Below are positions 9,791-18,930 of a stretch of DNA of 64,000 nucleotides, one piece after another. The stretch is from Thermohalobaculum xanthum (GTDB taxonomy: Bacteria > Pseudomonadota > Alphaproteobacteria > Rhodobacterales > Rhodobacteraceae): contig NZ_JAEHHL010000008.1 in NCBI RefSeq assembly GCF_016623495.1, forward strand, positions 186,001 through 250,000. The letters run 5' to 3'. How positions within the stretch are numbered: position 1 is the stretch's first letter; the number at the start of each line of letters is the position of its first letter. The notes under the pieces are model-generated. The model saw only the letters and a list, made by a program, of their open reading frames with translations, was not told where the DNA came from and ran no database searches. Made by a program: the position numbers and the translations under genes.

Positions 9791-11107
9791 TCAGTCGCCC
9801 CGGCGGGTGATGCGCTTGCGGATGCGCCTCATCGACCAGCCGACCGCGATCACCACCGGCAGCGCGACCAGCGCAAGCAGCGTCGTCTTGTCGACCCCCA
9901 GCGGCTTTGCCAGCGGCGCCAGCGCATAGCCCAGCAGGCTCACCGCGTAGTAGCTGATCGCCACGACGGACAGGCCCTCGACCGTCTCCTGCAGGCGCAG
10001 CTGCGTGTCGGCGCGCGCGTTCATCGAGGCCAGCAGTTTCTGGTTCTGCGCCTCGACCGCGACATCGACCCGTGTGCGCAGCAGGTCGCCGATCCGGCTC
10101 GCGCGCGTCGCCATGTCGGCAAGCCGCCCCGCCGTCGAGTGGCAGGTGCGCATCGCCGGATCGTAGCGGCGCATCATGAATTCCGAGAAGAGCTGCCGGC
10201 CCATCATGCGCTCCTCGCGCAGGTTGGCGATGCGCTGGTGGACGATCGCCTCGTAGGCCGTCGCGGCCCCGAAGCGGAAGGCGGTGGCCGCCGACATCGC
10301 CTCGATCTCGGCCGAAAGTGCGGTCAGCTGGTCGAGGATCGCCTGTTCGGACGCCGTGCGCTCGGACGAGGCGACCAGCCGGATCAGGCTGGTCAGCTCG
10401 CGGTCAATCTCGTTCAGCCGCCGCGCCGCGTCGCGGGCGATCGGCAGCGCCAGCATCGACAGGATGCGGTAGTTCTCGACCTCGATCAGCCGCTGCACCG
10501 CGCGCCCGATGCGGCGGTCGCCGACGTCGTCATGCACGACAAGGGCAAAGCGCGTGAAGCCGCCCTCGTGAATGCGGAAATCGCCGATCGCCACGGCCGC
10601 GCCGTCAAGCACGCGCGCCACGACCATGCTCTCGCGCGCGAACTGCCGTCCCAGCGCGCCGTCGATCAGCGCCGCCGCGGCTTCGAAATCGCGCGCGCGG
10701 ATCAGTTCGATCTCGACCGCGGCCACGACCTTTCCCGGCGCCTGGGCCAGCCATTCGCCTGGTAGATGCTGGAACAGCGTGCCAGCGAAGAGCGTGTCGC
10801 TCGGGCCGCTCTCGAACAGCGTGTAGCTCACGAACTCGGTGTGACGCTCCCATTTCAGGCGGAAGCGGCCGAAATCCGCGAAGTAGTGGTTCGCGTCCGG
10901 CGCGGGGTGCGGACCGCCATGCCGGTCGATCAGCGCCGTCAGATGCGCATGATCCCGTGCCGGGTCGCGCTCGGCGGCGTTCTCGGTCTCCTTGAACGCC
11001 ACCATCAGGACACGCCCCGGCGCGTCGGTCGGCGTGAACGGGCGGGCGTGCAGCTCGTTGGTCAGCGCAAAGCGGCGCGGGTGGTTGTCGAGCACGCTCT
11101 TGATCAT
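9791..11107 (-). CDS. DUF3422-family protein
   Basis: 438 residues from the ATG at 11107; a slightly longer start is possible in the same frame. The N-terminus (LTNELHARPF) and the long helical middle part match the DUF3422 family of Proteobacteria. Two hydrophobic segments near the C-terminus (about residues 375-398 and 406-428) with a basic tail suggest anchoring in the inner membrane with most of the chain in the cytosol. The function is unknown. It sits alone, convergent with the DUF389 gene. Confidence 0.85.
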   Translation of the reverse strand: MIKSVLDNHPRRFALTNELHARPFTPTDAPGRVLMVAFKETENAAERDPARDHAHLTALIDRHGGPHPAPDANHYFADFGRFRLKWERHTEFVSYTLFESGPSDTLFAGTLFQHLPGEWLAQAPGKVVAAVEIELIRARDFEAAAALIDGALGRQFARESMVVARVLDGAAVAIGDFRIHEGGFTRFALVVHDDVGDRRIGRAVQRLIEVENYRILSMLALPIARDAARRLNEIDRELTSLIRLVASSERTASEQAILDQLTALSAEIEAMSAATAFRFGAATAYEAIVHQRIANLREERMMGRQLFSEFMMRRYDPAMRTCHSTAGRLADMATRASRIGDLLRTRVDVAVEAQNQKLLASMNARADTQLRLQETVEGLSVVAISYYAVSLLGYALAPLAKPLGVDKTTLLALVALPVVIAVGWSMRRIRKRITRRGD

Positions 11108-11197
11108 CGTTCCCTCCGGCCCGAGGGCGGGCAATCTTCGCGTGCAGGATAACGGCGTGCGGCCTCACCGCCAGCGCGGGCTTGTCGCAGGGCGGTG

Positions 11198-12022
11198 TCA
11201 GCCGGCAAGGTGCGCGACCATGAGGTGGCCGGGCACCGGGGCCCCTTCCTCGAAACGCACGGTGATCGGCTCGGCCTCGTCGACCGCGAAACCCGCCGCC
11301 GCAAGCGCCGCCTGCAGATACGCCAGATCATGGGCATAGCGATGCCGCGGCCCGACCTTCCACGGCCGTCCGCCGAACGAGGCGGCGGCCAGGGTCTCGG
11401 TCGAGAAGACCAGCAGCCCGCCGGGCTCGAGGTTCTGCGCCGCTCCCTCGAAGAGCGCCTCGACGCCGCCCAGGTAGGGCAGCACGTCGGCGGCCACGAT
11501 CAGGTCAAAGGGCGCGCCGTCCTCGGCGTCCTCGGCGGCCAGGAACTCGGCCACGTCGCCGAGATAGAGGTCGTCATAGAGCCCCTTGTCGTCGGCGACG
11601 CCAAGCATGCCCTCGGAAAGGTCCACGCCCGCGATATAGCCGACCGACTCCGGCAACCCCTCGGCAAGCGCCTCGGCCACCAGCCCGGTGCCGCAGCCAA
11701 GGTCGAGCACCCGCGCGAAGCGGCGCCCCGCCAGTCGCGCGGCGATCAGGCCCGGCACGCCATAGCCCAGCCGGTCGACCAGGATGCCCTCGAAGGCCTC
11801 GGCCTGCTGGTCGAACAGCGTTGCAACATAGGCGGGCGGCGCGCCGTCGGGGGCCTCGCCCCGCGCCATCGCCGCCAGCCGCACCGCCGCTCCGCCGTGA
11901 TCGGCCGGGTCGAGCGCCAGCACCTCGCGATAGGCCGCCGCCGCCTCGTCGTGGCGTCCGGCCTTCTCCAGCCGCAGCGCCCGGTTGTAGGCCCGGGCAA
12001 GGGGCGTGTCGTCGTCGGTCAT
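11198..12022 (-). CDS. TPR-containing class I SAM methyltransferase
   Basis: 274 residues. A tetratricopeptide-like repeat (ALRLEKAGRHDEAAAAYREV, residues 15-34) precedes a methyltransferase domain with motif I LDLGCGTG at about 106-113 and the acidic residue of motif II in GVDLSEGM. This layout matches a family of predicted methyltransferases in alphaproteobacteria with no settled substrate. It lies 90 bases upstream of DUF3422 on the same strand. A possible promoter (TTGAAA, 17 bases, AAATAG on the minus strand) lies in the AT-rich stretch about 110-150 bases upstream. Confidence 0.85.
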   Translation of the reverse strand: MTDDDTPLARAYNRALRLEKAGRHDEAAAAYREVLALDPADHGGAAVRLAAMARGEAPDGAPPAYVATLFDQQAEAFEGILVDRLGYGVPGLIAARLAGRRFARVLDLGCGTGLVAEALAEGLPESVGYIAGVDLSEGMLGVADDKGLYDDLYLGDVAEFLAAEDAEDGAPFDLIVAADVLPYLGGVEALFEGAAQNLEPGGLLVFSTETLAAASFGGRPWKVGPRHRYAHDLAYLQAALAAAGFAVDEAEPITVRFEEGAPVPGHLMVAHLAG

Positions 12023-12149
12023 CTCGGCTCGTCTCCGGTCGCGCGCGGGGCCCGGGCGCCCCCTTGCGGCACGTCCGCCAGATCGCGTGCCGCAGGGTCC
12101 CGCGTCAAGCGCGATCAGGGGCGGACGGAATCTATTTTTGAACTTTTGA

Positions 12150-12187
12150 TTTTATTTCAATGTGTTAAAATGATTTTCACACGTGAA
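12150..12187. repeat. AT-rich element, copy 2
   Basis: AT-rich segment with TTTATTTCAA, AAAATGAT and CACACGTGAA in the same order as at 33-70. Here the right end forms a full inverted repeat, TTCAC-AC-GTGAA (12176-12187). It lies between the ETF-QO terminator and the methyltransferase gene, so it could carry the methyltransferase promoter. Confidence 0.45.
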
Positions 12188-12215
12188 AGCCCGCCCCGAC
12201 ATACACCCCGGGAAC

Positions 12216-12245
12216 GGGAAAAGGCCCCGGCGTCGTACCGGGGCC
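12216..12245 (-). terminator. Probable terminator after ETF-QO
   Basis: Inverted repeat GGCCCCGG (12223-12230) / CCGGGGCC (12238-12245) with a 7-base loop. On the minus strand it is followed by TTTTCCC, a short T-run. It is 37 bases after the ETF-QO stop codon. Confidence 0.6.
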
Positions 12246-12281
12246 TGCGAGTCGGGCAACTCGACTGCGCGACGCGCAGCC

Positions 12282-13970
12282 TCACATGTTCGGATAGTTC
12301 GGCCCGTCGCCGCCCTGCGGCACCGTCCAGGTGATGTTCTGGCTGGGGTCCTTGATGTCGCAGGTCTTGCAGTGGACGCAGTTCTGGAAATTGATCTGGA
12401 ACCGCGGGTTAGACCCGTCATCCTCGCGCACGATCTCGTAGACCCCTGCAGGGCAGTAGCGCTGCGCCGGCTCGGCAAACTTCGGCAGGTTGTCCGAGAT
12501 CGGGATCTCGGGATCCGTCAGCCGCAGATGCGCGGGCTGGCTCTCCTCGTGGTTGGTGAAGCTGAAGGCCACGTTGGTCAGCCGGTCGAAGCTCAGCACG
12601 CCGTCGGGCTTGGGGTAGTCGATCGGCGCGAAATGCTTGGCGCGGCCCGTGGCCTCGGCGTCGGACTTGCCGTGATGCAGCGTGCCGAGCAGGTTCAGCC
12701 CCGAACGGCCCGGCCCCAGGCCCAGCTTGCCGCCCAGATTGGCCAGCCACATGTCCAGCCCGCCCAGCCCGAGCGAGGCGAACATGCCGAACTTCGACCA
12801 CAGCGGCTTGACGTTCCGCACCGGCCGCAGGTCCTGCATGATCGGCCCGGTGCGCACCGAATTCTCATAGGCCGCCAACTCGTCCGAGGCGCGTCCGGCC
12901 TGCAGCGCGTCCCACGCCGCCTCGGCAGCCGCCTTGCCCGACAGCATGGCGTTGTGGTTGCCCTTGATGCGCGGCACGTTGACCATTCCGGCCGAGCAGC
13001 CCAGCAGCGCGCCGCCAGGGAAGGTCAGCTTCGGCAGAGACTGCCAGCCACCCTCCGAGATCGCGCGGGCGCCATAGGCCACGCGCTTGCCCCCCTCCAG
13101 CACCTCGGCGATCAGCGGGTGATGCTTGAAGCGCTGGAACTCCATGTAGGGATAGAGATGGGGGTTCGCGTAGTTCAGGTGGACGACGAAGCCGACATAC
13201 ACCTGGTTGTTCTCGAGGTGGTACATGAACGAGCCGCCGCCCGCGTTCCCGCCCAGCGGCCAGCCCATGGTGTGGGTCACCTGCCCGGGGCGGTGATGCT
13301 CGGGCTTGACCTCCCACAGCTCCTTCATGCCGATCCCGTATTTCTGGACGTCGCAGTCCCGGGCCAGCTCGTATTTCGCGATGATCTGCTTGGCGAGCGA
13401 GCCGCGCACGCCCTCGGCGATCATCACGTACTTGCCGTGCAGCTCCATCCCCGGCTCGTAGCTCGGGCCCGGCTTGCCGTCCTTGTCGAGGCCGAACTCG
13501 CCGGCCACGACGCCCTTGACCTCGCCGCCATCGCCATAGACCAGCGCCGAGGCCGCCATGCCGGGGAAGATCTCGACGCCCAGTTCCTCGGCCTGCTCGG
13601 CCAGCCATCGGCAGACATTGCCCATCGACACGATGTAGGTGCCGTGGTTCGACATCAGCGGCGGCATCATGAAGTTCGGAAGCCGCAGCTGGCCGGCCTC
13701 GCCCAGAACGTAGAAGCGGTCCTCGGTCACGGGCGTGTTGAGCGGCGCGCCCTTCTCCTTCCAGTCGGGGATCAGCGCGTCCAGCCCCGAGGGATCGAGC
13801 ACCGCTCCCGACAGGATATGCGCGCCGACCTCGGAGCCCTTCTCGAGCACCACCACCGACACGTCGTCGCCGCCGAGCTGCTTGAGACGGATCGCCGCCG
13901 AGAGGCCAGCAGGGCCCGCGCCGACGATCACCACGTCGTATTCCATGCTCTCGCGTTCGATCTCGGTCAT
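12282..13970 (-). CDS. Electron transfer flavoprotein-ubiquinone oxidoreductase
   Basis: 562 residues, the usual size for ETF-QO, a membrane-associated FAD/4Fe-4S enzyme that passes electrons from ETF to ubiquinone. Seen: an FAD-binding GAGPAGL near the N-terminus and, near the C-terminus, the cluster ligands in RYCPAGVYE and NCVHCKTCDI. I chose the ATG at 13970; a GTG twelve bases upstream is also in frame. It is a single gene with its own terminator. It provides the quinone link for glutaryl-CoA dehydrogenase and dimethylglycine/sarcosine dehydrogenase-type enzymes, both encoded in the window. Confidence 0.95.
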   Translation of the reverse strand: MTEIERESMEYDVVIVGAGPAGLSAAIRLKQLGGDDVSVVVLEKGSEVGAHILSGAVLDPSGLDALIPDWKEKGAPLNTPVTEDRFYVLGEAGQLRLPNFMMPPLMSNHGTYIVSMGNVCRWLAEQAEELGVEIFPGMAASALVYGDGGEVKGVVAGEFGLDKDGKPGPSYEPGMELHGKYVMIAEGVRGSLAKQIIAKYELARDCDVQKYGIGMKELWEVKPEHHRPGQVTHTMGWPLGGNAGGGSFMYHLENNQVYVGFVVHLNYANPHLYPYMEFQRFKHHPLIAEVLEGGKRVAYGARAISEGGWQSLPKLTFPGGALLGCSAGMVNVPRIKGNHNAMLSGKAAAEAAWDALQAGRASDELAAYENSVRTGPIMQDLRPVRNVKPLWSKFGMFASLGLGGLDMWLANLGGKLGLGPGRSGLNLLGTLHHGKSDAEATGRAKHFAPIDYPKPDGVLSFDRLTNVAFSFTNHEESQPAHLRLTDPEIPISDNLPKFAEPAQRYCPAGVYEIVREDDGSNPRFQINFQNCVHCKTCDIKDPSQNITWTVPQGGDGPNYPNM

Positions 13971-14143
13971 CTGGCGGTCCACTCTCTCTGTGCGTAGGGA
14001 ACGTCCGGGCTCAGCGCATCGAGATATCCGCCGCCCCGCGGCAGGTCAATGCGATCCGCCCGCCCTCGGCAATCATGCGGCCAATGGTGGTGGCCCGAGC
14101 GCAATATCCGTGCAATTGTGCCTCAGCCACGAGGGGGGATGCG

Positions 14144-15790
14144 ATGACCGCCGATCGATGCCGCGTGCTTCTGGTGCATGCGTGGTTCGCAGACGACAGC
14201 TTCTGGAACTACCGCGCCACCTGCACCCTGGTGGGCGCGAAGTATCCCGCGCCCCCGCTGAACCTGATCACGGTGGCCGCCATGCTGCCGCAGGACTGGG
14301 AATTCCGCCTGATCGACGAGAATGTCGAGGCGCTGACGGACGAGGCGATCGACTGGGCCGACCTCGTGATGTGCGGCGGGATGCTGCCGCAGCGTCCGCG
14401 AACGCTGCGCGCGATCGAGCGCGCGCAGGCGCGCGGCAAGCCCGTGCTGATCGGCGGGCCCGACACGACCTCGAGCCCCGGCGTCTACGCGCATTGCGAG
14501 TTCCAGCTGATCGGCGAGGCCGAGGGCACGCTCGAGCGCTTCGTCGCCGACTGGCGCTCGGGCGTCCGCGAGGGCGTCTACGAGGCGCCGAAGCACACGG
14601 TCGACATCACCACCACGCCGGTGCCGCGCTACGACCTGCTGAGGAAGGGCGCCTATATCGAGCTCAGCCTCCAGTTCTCGCGCGGCTGCCCGTTCCTGTG
14701 CGAGTTCTGCGACATCATCGAGCTCTTCGGCCGCAAGCCGAGGACCAAGACGACCGCCCAGGTGCTGGCCGAACTCGACGCGATCCACGCGACCGGCCAC
14801 AGGGGCATCGTCGATTTCGTCGACGACAACCTGATCGGCAACAAGAAGGCCGTGAAGGCCGTGCTGCCCGAAATCATCGCGTGGCAGAAGGCGAAGGGCT
14901 ATCCCTTCCAGTTCACGACGGAGGCGTCGCTGAACCTCGCCGACGACACCGAGTTCCTCGAGTTGATGCGCCAGGCCAAGTTCATGGCCATCTTCGTAGG
15001 CATCGAGAGCCCGGACCCCGACGTCCTGACGGCAATGCAGAAAAAGCAGAACACCAAGCGGAACATCGCCGAGAGCATCCACCGGATCTATGCCGCCGGC
15101 ATCGCGGTGGTGGGCGGCTTCATCGTCGGCTTCGACAACGAGAAGCAAAGCGTGGCCGACGACCTCATCGAGCTGATCGAGGACGCGGCGATCTCGGTGG
15201 CGATGATCGGTCTTCTGGTCGCGCTGCCGAGCACGCAGCTCGAGCGCAGGCTGGCGCGCGAGGGGCGGCTGCACACGATCGACGACACCGCGATCGAGCA
15301 CGAATTCCTGCAGGGCGACCAGTGTACGCTGGGCCTGAACTTCGACACGCTGCGCCCGCGCGAGGAGGTGCTGGGCGATTTCCGCTCGGTCGTCGCGCGC
15401 GCCTACACGCCGGATGCCTTCTTCGGGCGCATGCGCCGGATGGTCGACCTTCTCGACATGTCGGGGCCCAACGGCAAGCTGCATCGCGCAAGCCTGGTGC
15501 ACGAGACCCGACAGTTCCTGTCGCTGATGTGGAACGTCACCTGGAAACGGCCCGACATGCGGGCGCAGTTCTGGGGTCTGCTGGGCTACACCCTGCGCCG
15601 CAATCCAGGCGCACTGACGCCCGCGATCTCGCTTGCGTCGATGTATGCGCATCTGGGGCCGTTCTCGGCCTATGTGGTCGAGACGATCGGCGCGCGGATC
15701 GAGAACGAGGCCGGCACCGACGGGCGGTCCGAGCGCGAGAAGGAACTCCAGCAGCGCATGCTGACCCAGCAGCGAGCGGCGGCCGGCTGA
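14144..15790 (+). CDS. B12-binding-type radical SAM protein (DUF4070 type)
   Basis: 548 residues from the ATG at 14144, preceded by GAGGGGGG. The N-terminal part (about 1-150) has a B12-binding-like Rossmann pattern (LIGGPDTTS, IGEAEGTLERF) without a DxHxxG motif. The radical SAM CxxxCxxC follows as CPFLCEFC (about residues 183-190), then VDFVDDNLIGNK. The C-terminal part resembles DUF4070, as in the hopanoid methylase HpnP and related enzymes. It probably catalyses a radical methylation or rearrangement; the substrate is unknown. It is divergent from ETF-QO and 102 bases before the amidase, with no hopanoid or cobalamin genes nearby. Confidence 0.85.
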   Translation: MTADRCRVLLVHAWFADDSFWNYRATCTLVGAKYPAPPLNLITVAAMLPQDWEFRLIDENVEALTDEAIDWADLVMCGGMLPQRPRTLRAIERAQARGKPVLIGGPDTTSSPGVYAHCEFQLIGEAEGTLERFVADWRSGVREGVYEAPKHTVDITTTPVPRYDLLRKGAYIELSLQFSRGCPFLCEFCDIIELFGRKPRTKTTAQVLAELDAIHATGHRGIVDFVDDNLIGNKKAVKAVLPEIIAWQKAKGYPFQFTTEASLNLADDTEFLELMRQAKFMAIFVGIESPDPDVLTAMQKKQNTKRNIAESIHRIYAAGIAVVGGFIVGFDNEKQSVADDLIELIEDAAISVAMIGLLVALPSTQLERRLAREGRLHTIDDTAIEHEFLQGDQCTLGLNFDTLRPREEVLGDFRSVVARAYTPDAFFGRMRRMVDLLDMSGPNGKLHRASLVHETRQFLSLMWNVTWKRPDMRAQFWGLLGYTLRRNPGALTPAISLASMYAHLGPFSAYVVETIGARIENEAGTDGRSEREKELQQRMLTQQRAAAG

Positions 15791-15892
15791 ACCGCCAACC
15801 GCACGGAGCCGCCGCGGCGATTGCGGCGCGCGCAAGCCACGCCTAAAGCTGTCGGACGGGAGACGGACCGACACGCCGGGAGGGGCGACGCC

Positions 15893-17317
15893 ATGCACGA
15901 ACTGATCCGGGCGACGGCACGCGAGGTGCTGGCGCGACTGAACTCGGGCGAGATCAGCCACGGAGAGCTGCTCGACGTGCTCGAGGCGCGCGTGGCCGAT
16001 GTCGACGGCGCGGTCAACGCGTTGCCGACGCTTTGCTTCGAGCGCGCGCGCGAGCGGGCGGCGTCCATCGCCACCCGCCCCGCAACCGCGCGCGGCGTTC
16101 TTGGCGGGCTGCCGGTTCCGATCAAGGACCTCTCGGACGTGGCCGGGGTGCGCTCGACCCACGGCTCGCCGATCTATGCCGATCACGTGCCCGCGCAGTC
16201 CGCCCATGTGGTCGAACGCATCGAGGCCGCGGGCGGCCTGGTCTATGCCAAGTCCAATACCCCGGAGTTCGGCGCCGGCGGCTCGACCTTCAACGAGGTC
16301 TTCGGGCGCACCTGCAACCCGTGGAACCTCGCGCGCTCGGCCGCGGGCTCGTCGGGCGGCGCCGCGGCGGCGCTCGCCTCGGGCACCGCCTGGGTCGCGC
16401 AGGGCTCGGACATGGGCGGCTCGCTCCGCAACCCCGCCAGCTTTTGCGGCGTGGCGGGGATGCGGCCGTCGCCCGGGCGGGTCCCCCGTGGGCCAACGGC
16501 GGACCTCTTCGGTTCGCTGTCGGTCGAAGGGCCGATGGCGCGCAACCTGGGCGATCTGGGGCTGCTGCTCGACGCCATGGCAGGCGCCGACCCGCGCGAG
16601 CCGCTGGCTCAGCCTGCCCCGAATGTGAGCTTCCGCGCGGCGGCCGAGGCGCCCCAGGTTCCACGCCGCGTGGCCTTCACACCCGATCTCGGCGGCCTGA
16701 CCCCGGTCGACCCGGAGGTCGCCGCGATCTGCGAGGCGGCGGCGCGGCGCTACGAGGCGCTCGGCGCCGAGGTGGTCGAGGCCTCGCCCGATTTCACGGG
16801 CGCGCATGAAGCGTTCCAGACGCTGCGAGCCGTGGCCTTCGCGACCGGGCACGCCGCGCACTACGCCGAGAAGCGCGGTCTCCTCAAGCCGGACGTGATC
16901 TGGAACATCGAGAAGGGCCATGCCCTGCGCGGCGAGGACGTGGCGCGCGCCAGCCTGATCAGGACCCGGATCACCGCCGGGCTCGTCGACTTCCTCGGCG
17001 AGTTCGACCTGTTGCTGAGCCCGGCGACCTGCGTGGCCCCGTTCCCGGTCGAATCGCGCACCGTGACGGAGTGCGCGGGCGTCACCTTCGACACCTATAT
17101 CGACTGGCTCGCGATGGCCTACGCGATCACGCTCACCTCGGCGCCGGCACTCTCGCTGCCATGCGGCTTTACCCGCGCGGGCCTGCCCGTCGGCCTGCAG
17201 ATCGTGGCGCCGCTGCGGGCCGAGGCGCGGCTTCTGTCGCTGGCGGCGTCGCTCGAGCGCGAACTCGCGGTCGAGACCGGCCCGATCGACCCGCGTCCGG
17301 GCGCGGCCAGCGGCTGA
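15893..17317 (+). CDS. Amidase-signature family amidase
   Basis: 474 residues. The Ser-Ser-Lys triad of the amidase signature family is readable: K78 (PIKDL), the cis-Ser in AGSSGG (151-156) and the nucleophile in GSDMGGSLR (171-179). I used the ATG at 15893, preceded by GGGAGGGG; the frame continues upstream without family similarity. Amidases of this type hydrolyse varied amides; the substrate cannot be told here. It is a free-standing enzyme, not the GatA subunit, since gatB and gatC are absent. It may share a transcript with the radical SAM gene. Confidence 0.88.
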   Translation: MHELIRATAREVLARLNSGEISHGELLDVLEARVADVDGAVNALPTLCFERARERAASIATRPATARGVLGGLPVPIKDLSDVAGVRSTHGSPIYADHVPAQSAHVVERIEAAGGLVYAKSNTPEFGAGGSTFNEVFGRTCNPWNLARSAAGSSGGAAAALASGTAWVAQGSDMGGSLRNPASFCGVAGMRPSPGRVPRGPTADLFGSLSVEGPMARNLGDLGLLLDAMAGADPREPLAQPAPNVSFRAAAEAPQVPRRVAFTPDLGGLTPVDPEVAAICEAAARRYEALGAEVVEASPDFTGAHEAFQTLRAVAFATGHAAHYAEKRGLLKPDVIWNIEKGHALRGEDVARASLIRTRITAGLVDFLGEFDLLLSPATCVAPFPVESRTVTECAGVTFDTYIDWLAMAYAITLTSAPALSLPCGFTRAGLPVGLQIVAPLRAEARLLSLAASLERELAVETGPIDPRPGAASG

Positions 17318-17344
17318 CACGAAGCGAAGGGGTGCGCAGAGATC

Positions 17345-17373
17345 TCGACCGGCGCGGCAAGAGCCCCTAGGGT
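17345..17373 (+). promoter_or_regulatory. Candidate near-leaderless promoter of the UDG gene
   Basis: TCGACC, a 17-base spacer and TAGGGT, with six bases between the -10 and the ATG at 17380. There is no Shine-Dalgarno sequence before this start. The transcript would begin at about the start codon. Confidence 0.4.
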
Positions 17374-17379
17374 CGCGGC

Positions 17380-18270
17380 ATGAGCGCCCGCGAGTCCCTG
17401 CATGACAGCCTTGCCGCCGCCCTCGCCTGGCAGATCGAGCTGGGCGCGGACGAAGCCATTCTCGATGCGCCGCAGGATCGCTTTGCCACCGCGCAGGGCG
17501 CCGCCGGTGCGTCGCAGGCTCCGGCCGCGCTCCCTGCCGCGCCCCCGAGCACGAGCAACCGACGCGCCGAGGCTCGCCCACCCGAGCAATCGAAGGCGGG
17601 CGCCAGACCCGCGCCCTCCGCGAGCGCACCGATCGACGGCGCGGATGCCGAGGCGGACGCGACGGCGATCGCCGCCACCGCGAACACGCTGGAGGAACTG
17701 GCCGAGGTGATGCGCCGGTTCGAGGGATCGGACCTGCGGCTGGGCGCGAAAAACCTCGTCTTCTCCGACGGCACGCCGGGCGCGCGGGTCATGGTGATCG
17801 GCGAGGCACCCGGGGCCGAGGAAGACCGCGTCGGCCGCCCCTTCGTGGGCCGCGCGGGCCAGCTGCTCGACCGCATGCTCGGGGCGATCGGCCTGGCGCG
17901 CACGGCGCCCGACCCGGGCGAGGCGGCCTACATCACCAACGTGCTGCCGTGGCGCCCACCGGGGAACCGCACGCCCTCGTCGGCCGAGGCGGCGCTGTTC
18001 ATGCCGTTCCTGATGCGGCACATCGAGCTCGCGGCGCCCGACTTCATCCTCGCCCTGGGCAACACCCCGGTGCAGGCGCTGCTGGCCACCACCACCGGGA
18101 TCACGCGCATGCGCGGACGATGGCGTCGGCACGAGGCGTCGGGCTGCCTGGTGCTGCCGAGCTTCCACCCCGCCTATCTGCTGCGCAGCCCCGAGCGCAA
18201 GCGCGAGGCCTGGCGCGACCTGCTGGCGCTGCGCGCCGCGCTTGACGGCGCCCCCGTCGCGCCCGAGTAA
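17380..18270 (+). CDS. Uracil-DNA glycosylase family protein, cysteine-poor
   Basis: 296 residues with family 4/5-type UDG motifs: motif 1 GEAPGAEED (141-149), [31 protein letters not shown], and motif 2 with HPAYLL near residue 263. It would remove uracil from DNA in base-excision repair. Residues about 40-95 form an Ala/Pro-rich linker. Unlike iron-sulfur UDGs of this group, there is only one cysteine (about residue 257): the expected Cys positions read FEGSDL and EAALFM. It may therefore lack the 4Fe-4S cluster. The start codon follows a -10-like box directly. Confidence 0.85.
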   Translation: MSARESLHDSLAAALAWQIELGADEAILDAPQDRFATAQGAAGASQAPAALPAAPPSTSNRRAEARPPEQSKAGARPAPSASAPIDGADAEADATAIAATANTLEELAEVMRRFEGSDLRLGAKNLVFSDGTPGARVMVIGEAPGAEEDRVGRPFVGRAGQLLDRMLGAIGLARTAPDPGEAAYITNVLPWRPPGNRTPSSAEAALFMPFLMRHIELAAPDFILALGNTPVQALLATTTGITRMRGRWRRHEASGCLVLPSFHPAYLLRSPERKREAWRDLLALRAALDGAPVAPE

Positions 18271-18300
18271 GCGCTGATCCGAAGCCCGCCGAGGACCATC

Positions 18301-18843
18301 ATGAGCCGCATAGACGAAAAGCGCCCCTTCATCCCGGTCAACATCGCGATCCTCACGGTCTCGGACAGCCGCACGCCCGAGGACGACCGGTCAGGCTACC
18401 TGCTGGTCGAGCGGCTGGAAGCCGCCGGACACAAACTCGCGGCGCGGGCCATCGTCACTGACGACCGCGACGCGATCGAGGCGCAGCTTGGCAACTGGAT
18501 CGCCGACCCCGGGATCGACGTGGTGATCTCGACCGGCGGCACCGGCCTCACCGGGCGCGACGTCACGGTCGAGGCGCACCGCGCGGTTTACGAGAAGGAG
18601 ATCGACGCCTTCGCGACTGTTTTCACCCATGTCTCGATGGCCAAGATCGGCACCTCGGCGGTGCAGAGCCGGGCCTGCGGGGGCGTGGCGCACGGGACCT
18701 ACCTCTTCGCCCTGCCCGGGTCGCCCGGCGCCTGCCGCGACGGCTGGGACGAGATCCTGAAGTGGCAGCTCGACTATCGCCACATGCCGTGCAACTTCGT
18801 CGAGATCATGCCCCGGCTCGAGGAACACCGCCGCCGGAAGTGA
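18301..18843 (+). CDS. moaB: Molybdenum cofactor biosynthesis protein B
   Basis: 180 residues of the MoaB/Mog family, which binds molybdopterin and acts in its adenylylation. Family marks are the [12 protein letters not shown] segment, [11 protein letters not shown] (about 77-87) and the [14 protein letters not shown] block near residue 140. GAGGA lies 6 bases before the ATG. It follows the UDG gene by 30 bases and may share its transcript. No other moa gene is in the window. Confidence 0.93.
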   Translation: MSRIDEKRPFIPVNIAILTVSDSRTPEDDRSGYLLVERLEAAGHKLAARAIVTDDRDAIEAQLGNWIADPGIDVVISTGGTGLTGRDVTVEAHRAVYEKEIDAFATVFTHVSMAKIGTSAVQSRACGGVAHGTYLFALPGSPGACRDGWDEILKWQLDYRHMPCNFVEIMPRLEEHRRRK

Positions 18844-18930
18844 CGCTGCGCACGGCGCAGGACGCTCCAACCCCGTCACTGCCACCACAATTCGGCCCCG
18901 AATCGGCGTCATCCTGCACTGTGGTGATGG

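Noticed and set aside
12183-13997. Plus-strand frame of about 600 codons opposite ETF-QO
   Set aside because: Shadow of the conserved ETF-QO gene; composition is typical of antisense frames.
15893-17317. GatA subunit of the amidotransferase
   Set aside because: No gatB or gatC nearby and the sequence follows general amidases.
14123-17629. Very long minus-strand open frame (1168 codons) across the radical SAM and amidase genes
   Set aside because: It is antisense to two well-supported genes, low in recognisable motifs and rich in Arg/Ala/His; such frames arise from high GC codon bias.
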